DNA of 61,690 nucleotides from assembly GCA_964396055.1 (NCBI GenBank), contig CAYNDV010000010.1, positions 1 to 61,690 of the forward strand. The letters run 5' to 3'. The notes under the pieces are model-generated. The model worked only from the letters and a program-made list of their open reading frames with translations. It was not told the DNA's origin and searched no databases. This document shows, piece after piece, positions 17,474 to 26,626 of the stretch. The stretch comes from CAYJPV01 sp964396055. GTDB lineage: Bacteria > Acidobacteriota > Vicinamibacteria > Vicinamibacterales > JAKQTR01. Numbering within the stretch: position 1 is the stretch's first letter; every line of letters starts with the position of its first letter. A program made the translations under genes and the position numbers.

Positions 17474-19962
17474 TGGTCGCCATCGTTGACGACGCCAAGG
17501 CCCTGGCCCTCGGGACTTCCCTCGAACTGCGCGGCGCCGGCACCGCTGCCGACGTCTGGACTCCCCGTGTGCCCGCCGAGACGGACGCGTCGCCGGCGCT
17601 CGACCTCGACGACGCCGAACGGCGCCGGGGCAACGGGCCCGACGCGGGCCAGGGACCGGCAGCGCCGCGGTTGCCGTGGGCGGCGAAGGTCTACGTCGGC
17701 GCCGTGATTGCCGTCGGCGCGGGCCTGCTCGGCCTGCAGTTCCCGTCGGCGGTACCCGATCCGGTGCTGACGGCCTCGCTGCTCGCCCTCGTGCTCATCG
17801 GGTCGGCGTTCAAGGTGCAGCTGCCGGTCATCGGCACCACCGCCACGCTCTCGGTGTCGTTCATCGCCGACTTCATGGCGCTCATCCTGCTCGGCCCCAG
17901 CCAGGCGATGCTCTTTGCCGGCCTGGGAGGCGGCTTCCAGTGCCTGGTCAACCGCCAGCCCGGGGGCCGTCTCCAGGCGTATCGCGTGATCTTCAGCATC
18001 GCGGCGCTGATCGTCACCGTGCAGGTCACCAGCGTGGCGTATTCGGCGCTGGGCGGCCATCCGGGCCTGCTCGATCCGAACGATCTCGTGCTGCCGATCG
18101 TGGGCGGCGCGTTTGCCTACTTCGTCTGCAACGCGGTGCTGGTGGCCGTCGCCAGCGCCCTCGCCACGGGGCAGTCGCCGTGGCGGGTGTGGCACGAGGC
18201 GTTTCTCTGGAGCGGCCCGAGCTTCTTTGCGGGCGCCGGGGTGGCGGTGGCGGCGGCGTGGTCGATCGCGCGCGGCGACCTGTGGTCGGCGCTGCTGCTG
18301 ACTGCGCCGGCGTGGCTGACCTACCGCACGTATGAGGTCTATCTGGGCCGCATCGACGACGAGCGCCGTCACGCCGCCGAGGTGTCGGACCTCAATACGA
18401 AGATGACGAAGGCGCTGGACCAGGCCCGGCGGTCGGAGCGGGCGCTGGCCATCGAGAAGGAGCGTCTCGGCGTGACCCTGGGCAGCATCGGCGAGGCCGT
18501 GCTCGCGGCCGACACGCGCGGCCGCGTCGTCCTGATGAACCACACCGCCGAGACCTTCACCGGCTGGCGCGCCGACGACGGCGTGGGCCGGCCGATTGCC
18601 GAGGTGTTCCACCTCCTCGATCGCGAGTCGGGCAAGTCGTACGCGAACCCCGTGGACCAGGTGCTGCGCACCCAGGCGGCGGTGGAGCGCGACAACCACG
18701 CGGCGCTGATGGCGCGTGACGGCACGCAGCGCCTCGTCGAGCACAGCGCCACCCCGGTGCGCGACAACGACGGCACCGTCGTGGCCGTGGTGCTGGTCGC
18801 GCGGGACACCACCGACGCGGTCCGCGTGGAGGCCGAACGCACGCGGGCGAGCAAGCTCTCGGCCCTGGGCGTGCTGGCAGGCGGCCTGGCCCACGATTTC
18901 AACAACATCCTGACGGCCATCGTCGGCAACATCTCGCTCGCGCAGCTCGACGACACGACCGCGTCGCAGCGGATGAACCTCGCGGAGGCCGAGAAGGCGT
19001 GCCTGCGAGCCAAGGGCCTCACGCAGCAGCTGCTGACCTTTTCGAAGGGAGGCGCCCCGGTGAAGAAGCTGATCGTCCTGCAGGATCTCATCCGCGAGGC
19101 CGCCGGCTTCGCCCTGCGCGGCTCGAACGTCCGCTGCGAGTTCCGCGTGTCCGACAACCTCTGGGCCATCGACGCCGACGAGAACCAGATCGTGCAGGTG
19201 GTGCACAACCTCGTGCTGAACGCCGCCCAGGCCATGCCGGGCGGCGGCGTGGTGGAGATCCGCGCGGACAACATCGTCGTCGACGCGGACGGCGACAACC
19301 CCGGCCGGCCCCAGGTGCGCATCGTCGTGCGGGACCGCGGCGTGGGCATCCCGCAGGATCATCTCGGCAAGATCTTCGACCCGTACTTCACCACCAAGTC
19401 GCTCGGCAGCGGCCTCGGCCTGGCCACGAGCTACTCGATCGTGACGGCGCACGGCGGTGAGATTGGCGTCCAGTCGGTGGTGGACCAGGGGACCACGATG
19501 ACCGTGTGCCTGCCGGCCGTCGGGTACGCCTGCCGCCCGGTGCCCGCCGATACGCGGCCGACCCTGGCGCAGGGCCGCGGCCGGATCCTCATCATGGACG
19601 ATGAGGCCCCGGTCCGCGACGTGGCGCGGGCGATGCTCAGCCGCCTGGGTTACCGGACCGAGGTGGCCGCCGACGGCCGGGCGGCCATCGAGGCCTACAC
19701 CCACGCGAGGGCGTCGGGTGACCCGTTCCACGCCGTCATCATGGACCTGACCATCCCGGGCGGCATGGGCGGCAAGGATGCGGTCAAGGCGCTGCTCGAG
19801 ATCGACCCGGGCGTGACGGCCATCGTGTCGAGTGGCTACGCGGACGCGCCCGTGATGGCCGAGTACGAGCGGTACGGATTCAAGGGCGTGGTGCCGAAGC
19901 CGTTCACGATTGCCGACCTGAGCCGGCTCCTGCAGCAGGTGCTCGCGTCGCACGCGGCGTAG
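17473..19962 (+). CDS. Membrane-bound hybrid sensor histidine kinase with C-terminal receiver
   Basis: The 829-residue protein starts at ATG 17473, overlapping the subtilase stop by one base; AGGAGG lies in the end of the subtilase gene. Order of parts: a cytoplasmic N-terminus of about 70 residues; a multi-spanning membrane sensor (about 70-285, containing SVSFIADFMALILLGPSQAM); a coiled linker; a PAS domain (about 335-450); HisKA with phospho-accepting His474 (GGLAHDFNNILT); HATPase_c (NLVLNAAQAM, DRGVGIP, GSGLGLA); and a receiver domain with acceptor Asp758 (VIMDLTIPGG) and Lys in VPKPF. No output domain follows, so the phosphate must pass to another protein or act through the receiver. 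Tight coupling to a secreted protease suggests a shared envelope-sensing function. Confidence 0.88.
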   Translation: MVAIVDDAKALALGTSLELRGAGTAADVWTPRVPAETDASPALDLDDAERRRGNGPDAGQGPAAPRLPWAAKVYVGAVIAVGAGLLGLQFPSAVPDPVLTASLLALVLIGSAFKVQLPVIGTTATLSVSFIADFMALILLGPSQAMLFAGLGGGFQCLVNRQPGGRLQAYRVIFSIAALIVTVQVTSVAYSALGGHPGLLDPNDLVLPIVGGAFAYFVCNAVLVAVASALATGQSPWRVWHEAFLWSGPSFFAGAGVAVAAAWSIARGDLWSALLLTAPAWLTYRTYEVYLGRIDDERRHAAEVSDLNTKMTKALDQARRSERALAIEKERLGVTLGSIGEAVLAADTRGRVVLMNHTAETFTGWRADDGVGRPIAEVFHLLDRESGKSYANPVDQVLRTQAAVERDNHAALMARDGTQRLVEHSATPVRDNDGTVVAVVLVARDTTDAVRVEAERTRASKLSALGVLAGGLAHDFNNILTAIVGNISLAQLDDTTASQRMNLAEAEKACLRAKGLTQQLLTFSKGGAPVKKLIVLQDLIREAAGFALRGSNVRCEFRVSDNLWAIDADENQIVQVVHNLVLNAAQAMPGGGVVEIRADNIVVDADGDNPGRPQVRIVVRDRGVGIPQDHLGKIFDPYFTTKSLGSGLGLATSYSIVTAHGGEIGVQSVVDQGTTMTVCLPAVGYACRPVPADTRPTLAQGRGRILIMDDEAPVRDVARAMLSRLGYRTEVAADGRAAIEAYTHARASGDPFHAVIMDLTIPGGMGGKDAVKALLEIDPGVTAIVSSGYADAPVMAEYERYGFKGVVPKPFTIADLSRLLQQVLASHAA

Positions 19963-19983
19963 GCAAGCCGCCGGGACAGGGCA

Positions 19984-20017
19984 CGGGCCGGGCGCGCCAC
20001 AGGGGCGGCCCGGCCCG
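19984..20017 (+). terminator. GC-rich hairpin after the kinase gene
   Basis: A perfect 10-bp stem (CGGGCCGGGC / GCCCGGCCCG) with a 14-nt loop begins 21 nt after the kinase stop. There is no T-tract. It separates the subtilase-kinase operon from the VWFA gene. Confidence 0.55.
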
Positions 20018-20098
20018 CTGTCGTACGGGGGACACTGGACCGCACGGACCGGCGCCGGATGTGGTAGCCTGAGGGGGCCTGCCAAGCACGAGGGCGTG

Positions 20099-22189
20099 AT
20101 GTCCTGCGTCTCCCGCTCTGCCATCCTCGGCGTGGTCCTCTGCCTGCTTGTGGTTTCCCCGCACATCGACGGTCAGTCACCCGTGCCCGACCCCGCACCC
20201 GTTGCCAGTCGGCCGCCCCTGACCCTCGACGTCCTGGTGGTTGACGGAGCCGGCCGTGCGCCCGACGTCCTGTTTCCCGCCGACCTGACGATCAGCATCG
20301 ATGGGCGTGCGCGGCCGGCCCTCTGGGTGCGGCGTGTGAGCCGGGGCCCCGGCGCCGCCGCAGACGCCGCAGCGCGGCTCGTCAGGACGGGCCTCACCGG
20401 GGCCTTCGCCGCCGAACCGAGTCGGACCGTGGTCCTCGTCGTCGACGAAGGCTCTGTGCCGGCCGGCGCCGAGAGCCAGGCGGTGCGCGGCGCGGCCGCG
20501 CTGCTCGATCGCCTGGGCATGAACGATCGTGTCGCGGTCGTCGCCGTGCCCCTCGCCGGGTCGCGTCCCGTCACGCCGACCCTCGACCGACCGCCGGTGC
20601 GCGAGGCCATCAACCGCATCACCGGGCGCCTGGCCCCCGACGAGCGGCGCGCGGACGGCATCACGCCCGATGCCAGCCATGTCGCCGGCGACCCCATGGG
20701 GGACCGCGCCAATCGTACCGGGCGCGAGGCACCGCCTGAGGGGCCGGCACGCGGCGTGACGGATGCCGCCAGCGACCTGCCGGCGGACCGCGACGCCCTG
20801 GACGGCCTCGTGCGAACGCTGCGGGCGGTCGCCCCGATGCCCGGACGCAAGATCGTGACGCTGTTCTCCGCAGGGTTGCCTGACGGCGCGTCGGATCGCG
20901 TGGCGGACGCGGTGCGGGCGGCGGCCGAGGCCCGCGCCGCCGTGCATGTGTTCGGGTTGCGCGCGCCCGGCAGCCGGTATGCGCGCCTCGACAGCCGCGC
21001 GCTCGATCGTCTGGCGCGCGAGACGGGCGGCGTATTCGTGTCGCTGGGCGGCAAGCCCGAGCAGGATGTCGAGCACGTGATGCCGGCGTTGTCGGTCTGT
21101 TTCGTCGCCGGCGTCGAGCGGACGGCGGCTGACGAGCGCCGGTCTCTCCTGCCGGTGCGCGTGACGACGCCGCGGCCCGACCTCGTCGTGCGGGCGTCGG
21201 CGGTCGCCGCGCCCGGGCCGTTTACCCTGGATGAGGTTGCGGTGCCGCCCGTTCCGACGGCCGCCGCAGCGGTCCCGCCGCCGGCCGCGGTCCAACCCGA
21301 CGGGTATGCGGGCGCCGGACGTCTGGCGCCGGCACCCGATCCCCGGCCGGTGCGCGCCGCGACGCCGGGCTCCCGCAGCGCGGACGCCGCCGTGCTGATC
21401 GGGCGCCTCACCGATTACGTGAACGCGTACCTGGCCCAGTACTCCGCCCTGGTCGCCGAGGAGGACTACCGGCAGTCGATGCCCGTGCTCGGCCAGCGCC
21501 GCCGGCTCCGGTCCGATCTGCTGTTCGTGCGGATGGAGCAGACCGGGGAATGGGTGTCGTTCCGGGACGTCTACGAGGTGGACGGCGCGCCGGTCCGCGA
21601 ACGCGACGAGCGGCTCCAGGACCTCTTCCTGCACCCGAAGCCAGGGGCCGACGCCCAGTTGCGGGCGATCAAGGACGAGAGCGCCCGCTACAACATCGGA
21701 TCGTTCGAGCGGAACATCAACGTGCCGCTCTTCCCGCTGAAGTTCGTGACGGACGCGAACCGGGATCGCTTCGACTTCACGCTGGGACGGGCCGTCGACG
21801 TGGACGGCGTGAAGGCCCGGCGCGTCGAGTACGTCGAACGCGGGCGGCCCACGATCGTGGTGGATCGCGACGGCCTCGACGTGCCCGTGCGCGGCGCCTT
21901 CGTCGTGGACCTGGCCACCGGGGCGGTGCTCGAGACCGAAGTGGCGGTGGCCCGGCGTGACTACACGGCATCCATCACCGTGCGGTACACGCGGGACCCG
22001 AAGCTGGGGATGTGGGTGCCCATCGAGATGAAGGAGAAGTACCGGGTGCCGCCGTCGGCGGCGGCCATGACCGGGTTGTCCAGCTCGCCCGGCATCAGCG
22101 GCATCTCGGTCGAGGGCACGGCCCGCTATGGCCGATTCCGTCGTTTCCAGGTGACCACCGACGAGCAGGTGAAGGGCCAGAAGCGGTGA
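20099..22189 (+). CDS. Secreted VWFA-related protein with an uncharacterised C-terminal domain
   Basis: This 696-residue protein starts at ATG 20099 (a GTG directly before it is possible). A signal peptide ends near IDGQS. Residues 35-330 match the acidobacterial VWFA-related family: an N-terminal LDVLVVDGAGR strand segment, TVVLVVDEGSV, an RKIVTLFSAGLPDG segment and a C-terminal TRETGGVF-like stretch (here RLARETGGVFVSLGG). A Pro/Ala-rich linker (about 375-430) leads to a second domain (about 435-690) with YLAQYSALVAEEDY and VDLATGAVLETEV, which I do not recognise. It is likely periplasmic. The function of the family is unknown; involvement in protein-protein contacts is inferred from the VWA fold. 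It stands alone between two hairpin-bounded units. Confidence 0.75.
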   Translation: MSCVSRSAILGVVLCLLVVSPHIDGQSPVPDPAPVASRPPLTLDVLVVDGAGRAPDVLFPADLTISIDGRARPALWVRRVSRGPGAAADAAARLVRTGLTGAFAAEPSRTVVLVVDEGSVPAGAESQAVRGAAALLDRLGMNDRVAVVAVPLAGSRPVTPTLDRPPVREAINRITGRLAPDERRADGITPDASHVAGDPMGDRANRTGREAPPEGPARGVTDAASDLPADRDALDGLVRTLRAVAPMPGRKIVTLFSAGLPDGASDRVADAVRAAAEARAAVHVFGLRAPGSRYARLDSRALDRLARETGGVFVSLGGKPEQDVEHVMPALSVCFVAGVERTAADERRSLLPVRVTTPRPDLVVRASAVAAPGPFTLDEVAVPPVPTAAAAVPPPAAVQPDGYAGAGRLAPAPDPRPVRAATPGSRSADAAVLIGRLTDYVNAYLAQYSALVAEEDYRQSMPVLGQRRRLRSDLLFVRMEQTGEWVSFRDVYEVDGAPVRERDERLQDLFLHPKPGADAQLRAIKDESARYNIGSFERNINVPLFPLKFVTDANRDRFDFTLGRAVDVDGVKARRVEYVERGRPTIVVDRDGLDVPVRGAFVVDLATGAVLETEVAVARRDYTASITVRYTRDPKLGMWVPIEMKEKYRVPPSAAAMTGLSSSPGISGISVEGTARYGRFRRFQVTTDEQVKGQKR

Positions 22190-22253
22190 GGCCGGCCCGG
22201 CGGGGCGGCGGCCGTGTAGAATACTCGGCCGACCGCCCTGGAGGGATCCGCAC

Positions 22254-23768
22254 ATGCCCGTCGCCGGCTTCGACAACGACCAGTACCTCGATCAGCAGTC
22301 GCGCGCCATCGTCGACCGGTTCGACCGTCTCGGCGGGAAGCTGTACCTCGAGTTCGGCGGCAAGATGGCGTTCGACTACCACGCCGCCCGGGTGCTGCCC
22401 GGCTACGATCCCAACGTCAAGATCCGCCTGCTCCAGAAGCTGCGCGAGCGGGCCGAAATCCTCATCTGCATCTACGCCGGCGCCATCGAGCGCAAGAAGG
22501 TGCGCGCCGACTTCGGCGTGCCCTACGACGTCGATGCGATGAAGCTGATCGACGACCTGCGCGACTGGGGCCTGCTCGTGCGGGCCGTCGTCATCACCCG
22601 GTTCGACGGGCAGCCCTCGGCGCGGGTGTTCAAGGCCCGGCTCGAGCGCCGGGGCCTCAGGGTGTACACGCATGCGGCGACGCGGGGGTACCCGACCCAC
22701 GTGGATCAGATCGTCAGCGACGATGGGTACGGCGCCAACGAATTCGTGGAAACCGAGCGGCCCATCGTCGTCGTGGCCGGCCCCGGGCCCGGCAGCGGCA
22801 AGCTGGCCACGTGCCTGTCGCAGCTGTACCACGAGCACCGCCTGGGCCGGCACGCCGGCTACGCCAAGTTCGAGACGTTCCCTATCTGGAACCTGCCGCT
22901 CAAGCACCCGGTCAACGTGGCCTATGAGGCTGCCACCGTCGAACTGAAGGACGTCAACCAGATCGATCCGTTCCACCTTGCCGCGTACGGGCAGCAGGCG
23001 ATCAACTACAACCGCGACATCGAGGCGTTCCCGCTGGTCTCCCGGATCATGGAGAAGATCGCGGGCCGGTCGGTGTCGTACCGCTCGCCGACCGACATGG
23101 GCGTGAACCGCGTCGGTTTCGCCATCACCGACGATGCCGTCGTGCGCGCCGCGGCGGGGCAGGAGGTGATCCGGCGGCACTTCCGGTACGCGTGCGAGTA
23201 TGCGGTGGGGCTCGTGGAGCGGGAGGACGCCGAGCGGGCGGCGCTGCTGATGACCGAACTCGGCCTGTCGGCCGAGGATCGGCCCGTGGTGGGGCCGGCG
23301 CGCGCGGCGGCGGCCCGGGCCGAAGCCGGCGGGCACAGCCACGACGGCGTGTCGTGCGGCGCGGCCATCGCCCTGCCGGACGGTGACATCGTCACGGGAC
23401 GCAACTCGACGCTGATGCACGCGGCGTCGGCGGTGGTCCTGAACGCCGTCAAGCGCCTGTCGCGTATTCCCGACGAGATTCACCTGCTCACGCCGGATGT
23501 CATGGCGTCGATCGCCGGGATGAAGAAGGACGTGCTGAGGATGAAGGCCGTGAGCCTCGACCTGGATGAGACCCTCATCGCCCTGGGCATCAGCGCGGCC
23601 GCCAGCCCGGCGGCGAAGGCGGCCGTGGGGCGCCTCACGCAGTTGGCCGGGTGCGAGTTCCACACCACGCACCTGCCGACGCCCGGCGACGAGGCCGGGC
23701 TCAGGCGTCTCGGTGTGAACGTGACCGCCGACCCGGCGTTCGCCAGTCACGCGCTGGTCGTCAGCTGA
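22254..23768 (+). CDS. DUF1846 family protein
   Basis: The protein has 504 residues from ATG 22254, preceded by GGAGGG; TAGAAT at 22217-22222 is a possible minus-10 box. The whole length matches the DUF1846 (UPF0371) family: GGKLYLEFGGKMAFDYHAARVL-type N-terminus, RVFKARLERRGLRVYTH, VVVAGPGPGSGKLATCLSQLY with a P-loop-like glycine-rich segment, and SPTDMGVNRVGFAI. Structures are known for some members, but no firmly established function. The P-loop-like motif and cytoplasmic location suggest nucleotide binding; this is inference. It is followed by a convergent exported hydrolase gene. Confidence 0.85.
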   Translation: MPVAGFDNDQYLDQQSRAIVDRFDRLGGKLYLEFGGKMAFDYHAARVLPGYDPNVKIRLLQKLRERAEILICIYAGAIERKKVRADFGVPYDVDAMKLIDDLRDWGLLVRAVVITRFDGQPSARVFKARLERRGLRVYTHAATRGYPTHVDQIVSDDGYGANEFVETERPIVVVAGPGPGSGKLATCLSQLYHEHRLGRHAGYAKFETFPIWNLPLKHPVNVAYEAATVELKDVNQIDPFHLAAYGQQAINYNRDIEAFPLVSRIMEKIAGRSVSYRSPTDMGVNRVGFAITDDAVVRAAAGQEVIRRHFRYACEYAVGLVEREDAERAALLMTELGLSAEDRPVVGPARAAAARAEAGGHSHDGVSCGAAIALPDGDIVTGRNSTLMHAASAVVLNAVKRLSRIPDEIHLLTPDVMASIAGMKKDVLRMKAVSLDLDETLIALGISAAASPAAKAAVGRLTQLAGCEFHTTHLPTPGDEAGLRRLGVNVTADPAFASHALVVS

Positions 23769-23798
23769 CCCTCGCCCCCGACCCCGCCGCCCCGCGCC

Positions 23799-25313
23799 CT
23801 ACCGCGGCGAACGAGCCGAGACGATCGTGGCGGGCGTGAACCGCAGGTCGCGCACGAACGGGTACGTCGGCACGCGGTGCCGGCTCGACAGGTGCTCGAT
23901 GTCCTGGTTCACGGCGCCGTCGGTGAGCGCCATCAGGTTCGGGTTTGCGATCTCGGCGATGGCCGGCACCAGGTACCCCGCCTTCACCACGACGATCCTG
24001 AACGCCTTCGGATCGAGGCCCAGGGCCGTGAAGTCGGCGATTTCGTGGAACGGCCGGCGGCGGGCCGTGAGCACCAGCGTGACGCCGTCCACCGCGATCA
24101 CGGCGCGGCGCTCCGCCGGCGTGGTGACCTCTTCGAGGAACCGCACCGTTCCCGTGATCGGCAGCGGCGTGCTGCGCTGCGGGTCCAGGGTCGCGCCCAC
24201 CGTGATCGAGATCGTCCGGCCCACGCCGGCCTGGTAGCAGGCCTCCGTGCCGGGCCGATCGGCGATGCCGGCCACCACCGCGTCCCGCACTTTCAGCCGC
24301 AGCAGTTCGGCCAACGCGTCGGCCCGGTCGCCCGTGCCGCCGCCCGTCGGGTTGTCGCCCGAGTCCGAGATCACGACGGGCTTCGTCGTCAGGGACCGGG
24401 CCCTGGTGATGATGTCGGTCAGGGTGCCTGTCGGAACCCCGAAAACGAACTCCGCGCGCGCGTCCCAATACTGCTGCGCCAGTGCCCTCGCGGTGGCGTG
24501 CAGCGCGTCGGCCTGCGTGCCGGTGACGACCGCGGCCGCCGTGGCGCGCGCCTCGTCGGCCCAGACGTAGCCGACCAGCAGCGACACGTCGAGCACACCC
24601 TCGCGGCGGTTCAGGGCCGGCAGCTGCGCCCACAGGCGTTTCGCCGGCTCGTACTCGGTGCTGCTGCGCTCGCCGGGCATCAGCACCGGGATCGGCGCCC
24701 ACACGAGCGTGGGGCGGAGACCGCGATCGAGGCAGTGCACCAGCATCGTGGCCGCCCGCGCGTGCGTGTCTTCGCGGTCGATGTGCGGCGCCGTACGGAA
24801 CGCCGACAGCATGTCGAGCTGGTCGATCACGCGCCGGCTCAGGTTGCCGTGCAGGTCGTAGCTCGCGGAGATCAGGCAGTCGGGCCCGACCACGCCCCGC
24901 ACGGCCGAAATCCAGTCGCCCTCTGCATCGGTCATGCCTTCGACGAACATGGCGCCGTGCATGGGCAGGTAGACGCCGTCGAGGGGCATCAGCCGCCGCA
25001 GGCCGTCGAGGAACTCGGCCTTCAGCGCGTCGTACGTCTTCCGCTCCACGGGGCCGCCGGGCACGGCGCTGGCCAGGAAGATCGGCTGGAACACGTGCGG
25101 GTAGGACTTCAGCATCGTGAAGAGGCGGAAGTCCGCCAGGGCCGGCCCGCGGCGGATCGTGAAGTCCTCCATCCGCGACAGGATGTTGCCGTAGGTGCTG
25201 CACTCAATCTGGATGCCGCCGAATGCGATCCGCTTCTGCGCCGCCCCCAGGCGGGCCACGGACGTGGCGAGCGCCGCGATCGATGCCTGTTTCAGGAACG
25301 TTCTCCGCTGCAT
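23799..25313 (-). CDS. Exported M81-family (MlrC-like) metallopeptidase
   Basis: The protein has 504 residues from ATG 25313 with GGAGG 5 nt upstream. The N-terminus MQRRTFLKQASIAALATSVA is a twin-arginine signal, so it is exported folded, consistent with a metal cofactor. The M81 domain features are FGGIQIECSTYGN, LMPLDGVYLPMHGAM with His, DLHGNLS, the FRTAPHIDREDTHARA segment and VVISDSGDNPTGGGTGD. MlrC hydrolyses linearised microcystin fragments, but most relatives have unknown substrates. The MlrC-like C-terminal domain is present (about 310-500). It stands alone, convergent with the DUF1846 gene and divergent from the methyltransferase gene. Confidence 0.82.
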   Translation of the reverse strand: MQRRTFLKQASIAALATSVARLGAAQKRIAFGGIQIECSTYGNILSRMEDFTIRRGPALADFRLFTMLKSYPHVFQPIFLASAVPGGPVERKTYDALKAEFLDGLRRLMPLDGVYLPMHGAMFVEGMTDAEGDWISAVRGVVGPDCLISASYDLHGNLSRRVIDQLDMLSAFRTAPHIDREDTHARAATMLVHCLDRGLRPTLVWAPIPVLMPGERSSTEYEPAKRLWAQLPALNRREGVLDVSLLVGYVWADEARATAAAVVTGTQADALHATARALAQQYWDARAEFVFGVPTGTLTDIITRARSLTTKPVVISDSGDNPTGGGTGDRADALAELLRLKVRDAVVAGIADRPGTEACYQAGVGRTISITVGATLDPQRSTPLPITGTVRFLEEVTTPAERRAVIAVDGVTLVLTARRRPFHEIADFTALGLDPKAFRIVVVKAGYLVPAIAEIANPNLMALTDGAVNQDIEHLSSRHRVPTYPFVRDLRFTPATIVSARSPR

Positions 25314-25371
25314 GGTGCCTCCGGCCGCCACGATATCACGGCGGCGCCGGGCCCGGGAGGCCCGGTCCGGC

Positions 25372-25377
25372 TATACT
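25372..25377 (+). promoter_or_regulatory. Minus-10 box for a probably leaderless gene
   Basis: TATACT lies 6 nt before the ATG at 25384. Transcription should therefore begin at or next to the start codon. No clear minus-35 box was found. Confidence 0.45.
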
Positions 25378-25383
25378 CGCGGG

Positions 25384-26595
25384 ATGCGGTGCGACGATCT
25401 GCGGCTCACGGGATCCGGCGGTGCGAACCGCGTCATGGAGGCGGAGTTGAAGCGCCTCGTGATGCGGTCGCCTTTCGACGTGCGCGTGCCCGTGCCGCGC
25501 CGGGAAGGCGACGGGACCCTGCTGTACCCGTTCGACGCGCGCATCGCCTGGGTGGCGGCATGCCACCACCGCACGGCGTCGCGCATTTCCTGGGACCTCT
25601 GCGCGAGCCGCGCGGTACGCCTGGAGCCGTTGTACGACGACCTGCTGCCGGCCCTCCTCGCGGACGACCGCCTGCCGGCCAGGAAGCGGCGCCTCCGGCT
25701 CTCGGTGGACCTCGGGTCGGCCCACGACTTCGAAGCGGGTCCGCTTCAGCTGCGGGGGGTCGTGAAGAACGCGCTCGTCGAGGCCCTGGCCTCGCGGGGT
25801 GTGACCGCGGAGGTCGACCCGGACACGCCCGACGTGGTGTTCACGGTGCGGCGGGCCGGCACTCCCGATCGGCGCCGCACCGTGGTGGGCATCGACCTGG
25901 GCCTCGGCGCCCGTCACCGGCGCGGTGCGCGGGTGGCCTCGGGTCCCGCGCCGCTGCGCGAGACGATGGCGGCGCAGTTGATCATGCTGTCGCGCTGGGA
26001 CGCGCGGAGCGAGCCGCTGGTCGATCCCATGGCGGGCGGCGCCACCATTCCCATCGAGGCGGCGGGCCTGGCGGTCGGGGCCGCGATCCGGCGCCCGGCC
26101 GACCTGCCGTTCAGGCACCTTCCGGCGTTCGCAGGCCTGCCGGGGGACGCGCCCGACCTGTTCCCGGGCACCGTGCCGCAGATCCTCGCGCTCGACGTCG
26201 ACGAGGGCCTGATCCCGGCGATGGTGGGAAACCTGCGGGCCGCCCGGCTGAGCGGCCCCCGCTACGAGGACTCGATCGTCATCGGCCGGAAGGACGTGCG
26301 GTCCCTGACGCCCGAGGACGTCGCCTCGATGCTGCCGCGTGCGGCGTCGATGAAGCCCGGCGTGATCTGCTGCAACCCGCCGTACGGCGTGCGGATCGGC
26401 GGGGGAGCGGGCGAATCGAGACTGCTCGACCTCTACGCGGGGATGGGGCAGGCGTTCGCGCGGTTTGCGGGGTGGCGCGCGGCCATCTACGTGGCGAACC
26501 CGCGGTTCGTGGAGGCGTTCGGGCACGTGCCCACGATGACCAAACCCGCGACGAACGCCGAGCTGCCCGGGGCGTTCCTCACCTTCACGTTCTAG
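25384..26595 (+). CDS. RlmL/THUMP-type RNA methyltransferase
   Basis: The protein has 403 residues from ATG 25384. The frame is open upstream to 25195, but that part lies within the promoter region and the divergent gene. The N-terminal 150 residues resemble the THUMP/ferredoxin-like part of UPF0020 enzymes. The C-terminal Rossmann part has DPMAGGATIPIEAAG as the SAM-binding motif, ILALDVDEGLI, and CNPPYGVRI (NPPY motif for N-methylation of a base). It is likely to methylate rRNA (RlmL-like m2G) or tRNA in the cytoplasm. It ends 31 nt before the convergent rhodanese gene. Confidence 0.8.
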   Translation: MRCDDLRLTGSGGANRVMEAELKRLVMRSPFDVRVPVPRREGDGTLLYPFDARIAWVAACHHRTASRISWDLCASRAVRLEPLYDDLLPALLADDRLPARKRRLRLSVDLGSAHDFEAGPLQLRGVVKNALVEALASRGVTAEVDPDTPDVVFTVRRAGTPDRRRTVVGIDLGLGARHRRGARVASGPAPLRETMAAQLIMLSRWDARSEPLVDPMAGGATIPIEAAGLAVGAAIRRPADLPFRHLPAFAGLPGDAPDLFPGTVPQILALDVDEGLIPAMVGNLRAARLSGPRYEDSIVIGRKDVRSLTPEDVASMLPRAASMKPGVICCNPPYGVRIGGGAGESRLLDLYAGMGQAFARFAGWRAAIYVANPRFVEAFGHVPTMTKPATNAELPGAFLTFTF

Positions 26596-26626
26596 CCGAC
26601 CGTCCGCCCGAGCCGGGCCCTCGCGG

